Source: Bacteroides sp. (GTDB lineage: Bacteria; Bacteroidota; Bacteroidia; Bacteroidales; Bacteroidaceae). Taken from it: DNA of 8,201 bases. Where the stretch lies: the NCBI GenBank assembly GCA_030151635.1, contig JASLDF010000157.1, forward strand, positions 1 to 8,201, written 5' to 3'. The position numbers were made by a program, and so were the translations under genes. Shown piece after piece: positions 1-6,900 of this stretch. The notes below the pieces were generated by a model that worked only from the letters and a program-made list of their open reading frames with translations, searched no databases and was not told the origin of the DNA. The first letter of the stretch is position 1. Each line of letters starts with the position of its first letter.

Positions 1-1036
1 ATTCATTATGACACCTGCAAAGAAATTGTATTTCATTCGATATCAAGGACCACAATGGTTTGAGCCATTTACATATTTCGGGAACAACACCTTAAAAGAT
101 GTGTATGAATACGAACCTATTAAATCGAACTGGGATAAAAGTTTTAAAGACATGCTGTTAGGCATTCAGGGTAGCCTTTGGACTGAATTTTGCAATTCGC
201 CTGAAGATGTTGAGTATTTATTATTTCCTAGAATGTTCGCCTTAGCTGAAAGAGCATGGGCTGAAACAAACGACTGGAAAGGTTTCATTGAAAGACTAGA
301 ACCTAAATTGGCTCTGCTAAGCAGTGAGAAAATCAACTATTCAAACGCATTATACCATTTAAACCACAAGGTTCTAGCAAATAATGGAGAGGTGTGCATC
401 AGCATTGAAAGCGATCATCCAACAGCTACAATCAGATACAACACACATAAAATCAGCCCTATTGCAAATGGCTTAAACTACGTAGAGCCAATAAAGACGA
501 GCAAATCGGTAGAAGTTACAGCTCAACTATTCTCAAATGAGCAGGTGCTAGGTCAACCCCTATTCTTAAACATCAATTGGAATAAAGCGACAGGCAAACA
601 AATAATAACCTTACCTCCTAATCAGCAATTACTTACCAATGGATTAAGAGGAAGTAATAGACATTCTGATTTTGAATGGGTAGGCTGGTACAACACAAAT
701 GGCGATTTTATTGTAGATTTAGAAAAAACCACTTCCATTTATGAGCTTAAAATAGGAACTATCATTAACTTTGGAATGGGTGTTCACTTGCCTCGAGAAG
801 TTATTATCGCCGTGAGCCAAGATAACTTAAGTTATACTGAAATTGGTAAACAGTATTTTACTGACGAACAAATTTTCAGACAAGCGACATCAGTTATTGA
901 TATTAACTTTGAAAATTTAAATGCAAACGCTAGATATGTGAAAGTGATGTTTTCGAATCCAGGAAACTGTCCAACCAAACACGTTCGAGCTGGCATGCCT
1001 ACGTGGATTTACTTTGATGAAATACAAATTTTTTAA
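1..1036 (+). CDS. GH20 beta-N-acetylhexosaminidase, C-terminal part (5' end outside window)
   Basis: This is the 3' part of an exo-beta-N-acetylhexosaminidase, which removes terminal GlcNAc or GalNAc from glycans, usually in the periplasm or at the cell surface. The frame is open to the left edge, so the ATG at 8 is an internal Met, not a start. Numbered from that Met, residues 1-105 are the end of the GH20 barrel: the MTP-x-LYF stretch, and a W-T-E motif (W58-E60) whose Trp and Glu line the sugar pocket in the family. The catalytic Asp-Glu pair must lie upstream of the window. Residues about 118-195 look like the chitobiase/hexosaminidase C-terminal beta domain, and about 200-342 like an F5/8-type-C (discoidin) carbohydrate-binding domain. 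The stop at 1034-1036 is 11 bases before the sulfatase start, so the two are probably co-transcribed. The fold assignment is firm; the exact substrate is not visible. Confidence 0.9.
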   Translation, partial: FIMTPAKKLYFIRYQGPQWFEPFTYFGNNTLKDVYEYEPIKSNWDKSFKDMLLGIQGSLWTEFCNSPEDVEYLLFPRMFALAERAWAETNDWKGFIERLEPKLALLSSEKINYSNALYHLNHKVLANNGEVCISIESDHPTATIRYNTHKISPIANGLNYVEPIKTSKSVEVTAQLFSNEQVLGQPLFLNINWNKATGKQIITLPPNQQLLTNGLRGSNRHSDFEWVGWYNTNGDFIVDLEKTTSIYELKIGTIINFGMGVHLPREVIIAVSQDNLSYTEIGKQYFTDEQIFRQATSVIDINFENLNANARYVKVMFSNPGNCPTKHVRAGMPTWIYFDEIQIF

Positions 1037-1047
1037 ATAAACACATA

Positions 1048-2577
1048 ATGAATAAATACCATTATCTATTACCATTACTTTCTGCACCACTGATTCCAAT
1101 CAATGCCGCAGAAAAAGAAAAACCAGTAAGACCAAACATAGTATTAATATATGCTGATGATATTGGCTACGGTGATTTAAGCTGCAACGGACAAAACACA
1201 ATCCATACACCCAACGTGGATAAGCTAGCAAGTGAAGGTGTTCGTTTTACAAATGCCCACAGTGCAGCTGCAACTAGTACACCATCAAGATATGCTATGC
1301 TTACAGGCGAGTATGCTTGGAGAAGAGATGATACAGGTATCGCTAGAGGTGATGCAGGTATGATTATCCGTCCAGAACAATATACACTTCCTGATATGCT
1401 AAAAGAAGCCGGATACACAACGGGAGTAATTGGGAAATGGCACTTAGGACTTGGAGATAAAACAGGAACTCAAGACTGGAATAAGCAATTAGTACCAGGA
1501 ACTAAAGATATCGGTTTTGACTATTCATATATCATGGCTGCTACGGGCGATAGAACTCCTTGTGTTTATGTGCACAATGACCTAGTTGAAAACTTAGATC
1601 CAAATGATCCTATCTACGTTAGCTACGAGAAAAATTTTGAAGGTCAACCTACAGGAAAAGATAATCCTGAATTATTGACAATGCACCCATCTCAAGGTCA
1701 CGATCAATCTATCATCAATGGTATATCTAGAATTGGTTTTATGAAGGGTGGTAAAAAAGCCCTTTGGAAAGATGAAACAATTGCATACAACATTACCGAT
1801 AAAGCTGTAAAATATATCGAAGATCACAAAGATGAACCTTTCTTCTTGTACTTTGCAACTCAAGATGCACACGTACCGAGAGTTCCTGCACCTGAATTTG
1901 CTGGAAAAAGTGGCATGGGACCACGTGGAGATGTATTATTACAGTTTGATTGGAGCGTTGGACAAGTCCTAGAAACATTAGAAAGATTAGGACTCTCAGA
2001 AAACACCATAGTTATCCTTTCAAGTGACAATGGTCCTGTGGTTGATGACGGATATCACGACCAAGCTGTAGAATTATTAGGCGACCACAAACCAACTGGC
2101 CCTTACAGAGGTGGCAAGTATAGTGTGTTTGAAGGTGGAACCAGAGTTCCATGTATCCTTAGATGGCCTAACAAAGTTAAACCTCAAGTTTCTGATGCAT
2201 TGGTATGCCACATCGACTGGTTTAGATCTTTCGCAAACCTATTGAACTTTAATATACCAGAAGGTAGAGCTAAAGACAGTCAAGACTACTTAAGCACATG
2301 GTTAGGTAAATCGAATAAGAATCGTGAATACTTAGTTTTACAAAACTTAGAAAACAACCTGTCAATTACACATGACGGTTGGAAATACATTAAACCTGGA
2401 AAAGGAGCTTTTTATAACCCTTACACAGATATAGAACTTGGCAATAGCCAACAAGATCAATTGTTCAACTTGAAGAAAGATTGGGGAGAAAAAGAAAACC
2501 TTAGTGGCAAAAACCCTAAAAAAGTAGAGCAACTGAGCAAAAAACTAAATAAAATTATAGACGAAGAAGCTAAATAG
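1048..2577 (+). CDS. Exported S-type sulfatase (family S1, formylglycine-dependent)
   Basis: The product hydrolyses sulfate esters, most likely on a HexNAc-containing glycan given the adjacent hexosaminidase. The 509 residues are normal for S1 sulfatases. Residues 1-20 form a signal peptide (hydrophobic stretch ending near INA/AEK), so the enzyme is exported. The active-site signature is S77-T78-P79-S80-R81. Because the modified residue is Ser rather than Cys, it needs an anaerobic radical-SAM maturase (anSME) to make formylglycine. Calcium ligands are visible as D37-D38 and D327-N328, and other conserved active-site residues as K130/H132 (GKWHLG), H275 and K357. Translation starts at ATG 1048, 11 bases after the hexosaminidase stop. 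No Shine-Dalgarno sequence is present, as is usual in this phylum. A strong hairpin follows the stop. The sulfatase subfamily and the sulfate position cleaved cannot be told by eye; GalNAc/Gal 6-sulfatase or GlcNAc 6-sulfatase are possibilities. Confidence 0.95.
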   Translation: MNKYHYLLPLLSAPLIPINAAEKEKPVRPNIVLIYADDIGYGDLSCNGQNTIHTPNVDKLASEGVRFTNAHSAAATSTPSRYAMLTGEYAWRRDDTGIARGDAGMIIRPEQYTLPDMLKEAGYTTGVIGKWHLGLGDKTGTQDWNKQLVPGTKDIGFDYSYIMAATGDRTPCVYVHNDLVENLDPNDPIYVSYEKNFEGQPTGKDNPELLTMHPSQGHDQSIINGISRIGFMKGGKKALWKDETIAYNITDKAVKYIEDHKDEPFFLYFATQDAHVPRVPAPEFAGKSGMGPRGDVLLQFDWSVGQVLETLERLGLSENTIVILSSDNGPVVDDGYHDQAVELLGDHKPTGPYRGGKYSVFEGGTRVPCILRWPNKVKPQVSDALVCHIDWFRSFANLLNFNIPEGRAKDSQDYLSTWLGKSNKNREYLVLQNLENNLSITHDGWKYIKPGKGAFYNPYTDIELGNSQQDQLFNLKKDWGEKENLSGKNPKKVEQLSKKLNKIIDEEAK

Positions 2578-2607
2578 ATTCATAAAGCATTCTTATTTAA
2601 AATTTGC

Positions 2608-2650
2608 AAGAGGGGCATTGTTCAACAAAACAATGCCCCTCTTCTTTGAG
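2608..2650 (+). terminator. Rho-independent terminator after the sulfatase gene
   Basis: A perfect 15-bp stem (2608-2622 paired with 2629-2643) with a six-base loop starts 30 bases after the sulfatase stop, followed by a short T-rich stretch (CTTTG). The G+C-rich core (GAGGGGC) makes it strong. It ends the hexosaminidase/sulfatase transcription unit. Confidence 0.85.
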
Positions 2651-2749
2651 TGCTCAAAAAAGATGAAAATTATTTTAATCTTTAATTATCTATCATACAA
2701 TCGTTTGATAAAAAAGATGAAAATATTTAGTAAAAAAGCTTCTGGAAAG

Positions 2750-2781
2750 TTTGCAGGTTTGTTTTAAACCCCCTATATTTG
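2750..2781 (+). promoter_or_regulatory. Bacteroidetes-type promoter of tRNA-Pro
   Basis: TTTG at 2750-2753 is separated by 20 bases from TATATTTG at 2774-2781, an exact match to the Bacteroidetes -33/-7 consensus (TTTG, TAnnTTTG). Transcription would begin near 2787, about 25 bases before the mature tRNA 5' end. The core motifs are seen directly; activity is inferred. Confidence 0.75.
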
Positions 2782-2811
2782 CATCGCTTTTGAGAACAAA
2801 CAATAGCACTT

Positions 2812-2886
2812 CGGGGTGTAGCGCAGCCCGGTTAGCGCACCTGCTTTGGGAGCAGGGGGTCCCAGGTTCGAATCCTGGTACCCCGA
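2812..2886 (+). tRNA. tRNA-Pro (anticodon UGG)
   Basis: The 75-nt sequence folds into a complete cloverleaf. The acceptor stem is 2812-2818 with 2879-2885 (one G-U pair), and A2886 is the discriminator base. The D-arm uses the GCGC pairs around 2821-2835. The anticodon stem is 2840-2844 with 2852-2856, and the loop TTTGGGA gives anticodon TGG at 2847-2849. The T-arm carries GGTTCGAATCC. CCA is not encoded and must be added after transcription. It reads proline codons of the CCA/CCN type. It sits alone with its own promoter and terminator. The accessory DNA starting just downstream, including a dead tyrosine integrase, suggests that its 3' end may have served as an integration site. Confidence 0.98.
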
Positions 2887-2892
2887 CGAAGT

Positions 2893-2924
2893 AAAAAGAC
2901 TTAGATTATTCTAAGTCTTTTTTT
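2893..2924 (+). terminator. Rho-independent terminator of tRNA-Pro
   Basis: A perfect hairpin begins six bases after the tRNA: core GACTTAGA (2898-2905) pairs with TCTAAGTC (2910-2917) around a four-base loop TTAT. An A5 run before it and a T7 run after it (2918-2924) extend the stem and give the U-tract. Confidence 0.9.
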
Positions 2925-3815
2925 ATGCTCTAACTTTAGCCTCAATATTACTTGAGCAAATTTCGGATCTTAAAACAGTCCCCCTACCATAACCCTACAA
3001 AGATATGCCGGATCAATCTCAGTTTCCTACAACCACATCTTTAACCTAAACTACAACACAACATCATTACGCTTACATCTAAAAGTTAAATAAGCTGAGA
3101 TTATGAATCTGGTTAAATACTGAAAGATAAAAAGAAATTAAAGCAAGCTAGGCTAAAACATCATTCCAAACGGCTATTTTAAAAGGCTCAATAAAGACCA
3201 CCCACCACTCCGACACTTTTACCCACCCAAGGATAAAAAAGTAGCCTAACGCCTTAAAAAGACGCCAAACGAACCTGAATCAATTAGACATAAAGACCAA
3301 GCTAGGTTTTAAGAAGAATTGACCAGTATTAAATCAGATAAGAGTAAAAAAGAGAAAGGCACTTAACACACCTATAAAGCGGTAAATTTACCACCCTAAG
3401 AAGAGAGGGCTTCCTTTGAAAGAAGATAGAGCTCTCTTTGAAAGAAGACTCAGTCTTCTCCCTATAATCCAAAATCAACCTCCAAGGCAAAATTTCACAC
3501 CATCCAAGAACAATTCTCATTACTAAAGAAAAGAACATAAAAAAAAGCTCCAAAAATGTATTTGGTCTAGGTGAAATACAGCAATTGATAAATAAACCTA
3601 CCAATAATAAAATCCAGATATTAGACGAATATTTATCTTTTGTCTTTATACTGGTATACTTTTTTCGATGAGTAGAATCTAAAGTTTCCAAAAGTAGATT
3701 ATTCTAATAAATTACTAAGCTTCAACCTGAAGAGTTAGGAAAGCAACTCTCAAAGTTGGATTAATATTCCTTGAAGTGATGGGGTACACTCGCTTATTGA
3801 AGAATCTCACAATTA
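2925..3815. other. Gene-poor stretch between tRNA-Pro and the integrase remnant
   Basis: No convincing gene is visible in these roughly 890 bases; all frames are broken often. Around 3180-3310 the plus strand is rich in A and C and poor in G and T. Its minus-strand reading contains a short open stretch (residues like ILGWVKVSEWWVV) flanked by stops, resembling the repeated intergenic sequences common in this phylum. At 3414-3459 there is a short imperfect tandem repeat and an 8-bp palindrome. The simplest explanation is decayed accessory DNA between an integration site and the surviving island genes. Confidence 0.5.
3414..3459. repeat. 22-bp imperfect tandem repeat with adjoining palindrome
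   Basis: CTTTGAAAGAAGA occurs at 3414-3426 and again at 3436-3448, a period of 22 bases. The second copy runs into a perfect inverted repeat, AGAAGACT-C-AGTCTTCT (3443-3459). No terminator-like T-run follows, and no gene is next to it. The function is unknown; it may be a slippage product. Confidence 0.6.
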
Positions 3816-3818
3816 TGA

Positions 3819-4118
3819 AGTTATGGTATTGTGACTGATAATGATATTTCTAATTTACCAAGTCAATCTGTGTGCCTGAGGCCATTAAAACATTGGGTTA
3901 AACCAACTAAAACACCCTAGCAGTATGCTAGTAATAGTTTCGCAACTAATATTGTAAATAATGGTGCGAATATCAAGACTGTTGCTAGTTTGTTAGGTTA
4001 TAATGGTATCCAGCACATGGTAAAACATACTCGTGCTGTAGATGAGTTAATACAAAACGCTATTGATAGTTTGCCTGATTTTAGTTTGTTATTGATAATA
4101 TTTTGTATAGATTTTTGA
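3819..4118 (+). pseudogene. Tyrosine recombinase/integrase remnant, C-terminal catalytic end only
   Basis: The frame from 3819 reads into a recognisable end of a Bacteroidetes tyrosine recombinase. The fragment FATNIVNNGANIKTVASLL from 3939 on, and TRAVDELIQNAIDSLP up to 4076, correspond to the last box of this family. It is interrupted by an in-frame TAG at 3918-3920, has no start, and lacks the N-terminal DNA-binding and first catalytic boxes. The catalytic positions are also lost. The HxxR box reads Q-Y-A-S, the family's LLGH is LLGY (3993-4001), and the position normally held by the Tyr nucleophile before TRAV is His (codon CAT, 4026-4028). Upstream sequence in the same frame (about 3705-3818) may be a further decayed part, but I cannot align it. 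It probably once moved the island beside tRNA-Pro. Confidence 0.8.
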
Positions 4119-4215
4119 CCGTTTTACATAGGGATAAAGGGTAAGATATCATCTAGAGTACAAATAAACCTTTAAGACTTAAGAAGTTTTTATTAAGTTT
4201 TCATAAATAAATGAT

Positions 4216-4252
4216 TTATCTTTGTGACAACTGTCGTAACATACAAAGATAA
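4216..4252. promoter_or_regulatory. Promoter of the S8 protease gene within a perfect inverted repeat
   Basis: TATCTTTG at 4217-4224 is an exact -7 element (TAnnTTTG) about 50 bases before the protease ATG; no clear TTTG -33 box is present at the expected distance. The element is inside a perfect 10-bp inverted repeat: TTATCTTTGT (4216-4225) and ACAAAGATAA (4243-4252). Between the arms is a smaller palindrome, GACA-AC-TGTC (4226-4235), which would cover the expected transcription start near 4230. This could be a repressor or activator operator. Alternatively, the second arm could be a -7 element facing left, giving two back-to-back promoters. Confidence 0.55.
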
Positions 4253-4273
4253 CTGAGAATAAAAACGTTTTAT

Positions 4274-6856
4274 ATGGGTAAAAATCATTTGTCATTAAAA
4301 AATGAATTCGGCATTTGCCTAGAATTCAATAAAACAAGAGGTAGAGAAGAGCAAGTAACGGATCACGTAAAAGACTATCGCCCTCAAAGGAATAAACTTT
4401 ATTCTTGTTATAAGGAATTTCTTACCGCAAAAAATCGGCGACATGATCGAAGACAAAGCAAGGTTGAGTTACCTCATTTTGATTTACTATCCATAAACTT
4501 TTTGAAGGTTGCAGATAAAGATCTTGTTAGAAAATTAGACCAAACATATGGTTTGACTGCTGTAAATTTTTCAAACATGAATCAGTCTGTATTATTTGTG
4601 ATAGCGGATGAAGCACGTTTTCAAGATGCCTTCATACCGCAAATCAAAAGGTTTTACGAAGAGGAAAATAATACCAGTACAGAATATAGATTACTAACGC
4701 TACTATCTGAGTTTAGATACATAGATAGTGATTCTATAAAATCGAAAACTATTTCAAGCGAAGATGCAAGAAATATCATATTCAAACTGATAGACTCTAA
4801 TCCAAGAATATCTAAAAATTACCTCACTATAGAAAAGTCGCTTAAGAGCTTCTTTAAAGAAAAAAATGTTGCTTCTTATGAATTAGATTCCGGAATTTTT
4901 CAAGTTGACTTTATAAAAAGTACAGACTTGAATTTTCTATTGGCTAATTATGATGTTATTCAACGTGTTGAATCATTGTATACAATACGTGTTCGTCCAA
5001 ATATATTTGGTGACACTGAAAAAGTATCCGATGCTAGCTTGACTTTAAAACAAAATGGGCCTACGATAGGTATTATAGACACAGGAGTTCATAAGTTAAC
5101 TGTTTTAGAACCTATTCTTTCGAATGATGGTATAGATTTGCTTAATATCAATGATCCGAAACCCTATGAAATAGATCTCAATAATGACTCACACCATGGT
5201 ACTACGGTAGCAACGTTGGCTTCATTTGGAAACACCTTTTATGATAATATGGAAGCTAAAAATATTGAAGCTGATGCTGAAATATTTTCTATTAAGGTTC
5301 AAAGTGGGGATCAAGGGTGTGTGGATATAGCTGGAATAAAGGAAGCTATTGAGAAAGCTCATACTACCTATGGAATTAGAATTTTTAATCTTTCAATGTC
5401 CGTAGGTAGTAAGAATTACAATCAGGATATTTCTACTTATGCTTACATATTAGATATATTAGCATATAAATATGATATTCTAATATTTATTGCTGTGGGA
5501 AACTTAAATACGGATGATATAGAAAATATTCAAGATGTTGCTAGCAAAAACACAACGAGTGATATAGTTAAGAACTTCTTGAAATATCCAAATCATTATT
5601 ATAATCCTTCCATTAATTTAGATACATCAGAGTGTCATGATTGTGAGTGCATGAATCTTTGCGTTCCGAGTGAAAGTATGAATAACATGTCTGTTGGAGC
5701 TATAGCAGAGAACCATAAGCCTAATAGCAATGCTCGAGGCTTAATACTAGACAGAAACCATCCGGCATATTATTCACGTAAATACCATATAGACTACAAT
5801 GCCTTAATCAATGGTACAAGGTTTAAAAATAATCAGCAAAACAAAAATCTCTTCAAACCTGACATTGTCATGCCAGGAGGAGATCAAATGGATAGTTCCT
5901 CTAAAATGCCAGTTTTAGTCCCGAGACGTGATGGTGTGGGCTTACGTATTATTGAAAACTCAGGAACAAGTTATGCCACTCCATTAGCTGCTAATATCGC
6001 AGCGAAGATTCTATGTAAGTATAAAAATATAAAAATGCAGTCAGTTAAGGCTTTGATAATTAATAGTGCAATATCAATTCCAGAACATTATCTTAATAAT
6101 ACTATTGAGAACTTAAAGACGCAAGAAAATGACTTATATCCAAATGTAGAACCAAAAATTAAGACTCAATTGTCTAAAAAATATAGTGCAAAGAGGCTCT
6201 CTAGATATCTCTCCGGTCATGGAGTTCCAGATATTGTTAAGTGCATTGAATCTGATGACAATCGCTGTACATTTATTATAGAAGAATCAATTCATTATGA
6301 CAGCAATAAAGTAGTAAATCTAAATATTCCTGATTATTTACTTCAGTACTCAAAGAGAGATGCAGTACTAACACTTACCGCAACTTTATGCTATAAGTTC
6401 GAACCAGATCGCGGGGATGTGCTGTCTTACTGTCCGCTACATATCAGCTTTAACTTTGGTAATAGCATTAACCTGAATGAGCCAAAGAAAAACGCAGAAA
6501 TGTATGCAAGATATCGTGCTTCTGAAAATAATGAACAGATGGCTATAAAAAGTAAATTCAGTAGTTGGTCTGATGATTTCTATCCCGCGTCAAGCAAAAT
6601 ATTCTCTAACGTTCAGAAAATGAGTTTAAAAATAACTCGTGATGAAATAGAAAAGATTCAAAAACAATTATCAATAATCTTCCGTTGTACAGGGCGTGAG
6701 AAATTAGTTGGTAAACAAAATCCTTTCTCATTCGTACTGACAATAGAACAGAAAGAAACTGCAGAATTGAATGGAAATAGTTTATATGATGGTCTTAAAC
6801 TAGTGAATGATTTACATGTCATATCTGATGTATCACTTGAGGCTGAATTTAACTAA
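4274..6856 (+). CDS. Cytoplasmic subtilisin-like (S8) serine protease, IetS-like defence component
   Basis: This 860-residue S8 peptidase has all catalytic residues: Asp269 (GIIDTG), His308 (HHGTTVA), oxyanion Asn410 (AVGN) and Ser566 (SGTSYATP). There is no signal peptide or membrane segment, so it acts in the cytoplasm. Residues 1-250 are a long N-terminal part; about 185-240 has a pattern like an I9-type prodomain, which may hold the enzyme inactive. A Cys cluster C454-x2-C457-x-C459-x3-C463 lies between Asn410 and Ser566 and may bind a metal. Residues about 660-860 are a beta-rich C-terminal domain. The ATG at 4274 is the first in frame and follows a good promoter. It faces an AAA+ ATPase gene ending 24 bases away. 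That pairing matches the IetA/IetS antiphage type, so I infer that it is a protease effector controlled by the ATPase. The peptidase class is certain; the defence role is inference. Confidence 0.93.
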   Translation: MGKNHLSLKNEFGICLEFNKTRGREEQVTDHVKDYRPQRNKLYSCYKEFLTAKNRRHDRRQSKVELPHFDLLSINFLKVADKDLVRKLDQTYGLTAVNFSNMNQSVLFVIADEARFQDAFIPQIKRFYEEENNTSTEYRLLTLLSEFRYIDSDSIKSKTISSEDARNIIFKLIDSNPRISKNYLTIEKSLKSFFKEKNVASYELDSGIFQVDFIKSTDLNFLLANYDVIQRVESLYTIRVRPNIFGDTEKVSDASLTLKQNGPTIGIIDTGVHKLTVLEPILSNDGIDLLNINDPKPYEIDLNNDSHHGTTVATLASFGNTFYDNMEAKNIEADAEIFSIKVQSGDQGCVDIAGIKEAIEKAHTTYGIRIFNLSMSVGSKNYNQDISTYAYILDILAYKYDILIFIAVGNLNTDDIENIQDVASKNTTSDIVKNFLKYPNHYYNPSINLDTSECHDCECMNLCVPSESMNNMSVGAIAENHKPNSNARGLILDRNHPAYYSRKYHIDYNALINGTRFKNNQQNKNLFKPDIVMPGGDQMDSSSKMPVLVPRRDGVGLRIIENSGTSYATPLAANIAAKILCKYKNIKMQSVKALIINSAISIPEHYLNNTIENLKTQENDLYPNVEPKIKTQLSKKYSAKRLSRYLSGHGVPDIVKCIESDDNRCTFIIEESIHYDSNKVVNLNIPDYLLQYSKRDAVLTLTATLCYKFEPDRGDVLSYCPLHISFNFGNSINLNEPKKNAEMYARYRASENNEQMAIKSKFSSWSDDFYPASSKIFSNVQKMSLKITRDEIEKIQKQLSIIFRCTGREKLVGKQNPFSFVLTIEQKETAELNGNSLYDGLKLVNDLHVISDVSLEAEFN

Positions 6857-6861
6857 TAATA

Positions 6862-6900
6862 AATGATAAAAGGATGGGGCTACCCCATCCTTTTATCATT
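6862..6900. terminator. Shared bidirectional terminator between protease and ATPase genes
   Basis: A perfect 18-bp stem (6862-6879 with 6883-6900) closes on the three-base loop CTA. It begins six bases after the protease stop. The CTA loop is the reverse complement of the ATPase stop codon, and the right arm encodes that protein's last six residues. Minus-strand transcripts leave the hairpin into a moderately T-rich stretch; plus-strand transcripts meet T4 inside the right arm but no T-run after it. Confidence 0.85.

Noticed and set aside
917..1099. Minus-strand 60-codon frame across the hexosaminidase/sulfatase junction
   Set aside because: It overlaps the ends of two clear genes, with no promoter or domain.
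1167..1978. Open frames on the minus strand inside the sulfatase gene
   Set aside because: They overlap a well-supported gene and encode no recognisable protein; they are shadows of its codon pattern.
3015..3102. AATCTCAG and CTGAGATT inverted repeat
   Set aside because: Only 8 bp with 72 bases between the arms; expected by chance in this much sequence.
3329..3691. Minus-strand open frame of 120 codons with hydrophobic stretches
   Set aside because: It begins with TTG, has no promoter motif in view, no recognisable domain, and covers the repeat-rich decayed stretch; a chance frame in A+T-rich DNA is more likely than a membrane protein.
2925..4216. CRISPR array or retron-like RNA in the gene-poor stretch
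   Set aside because: No regularly spaced repeats of 20-40 bases and no reverse transcriptase or cas gene in the window.
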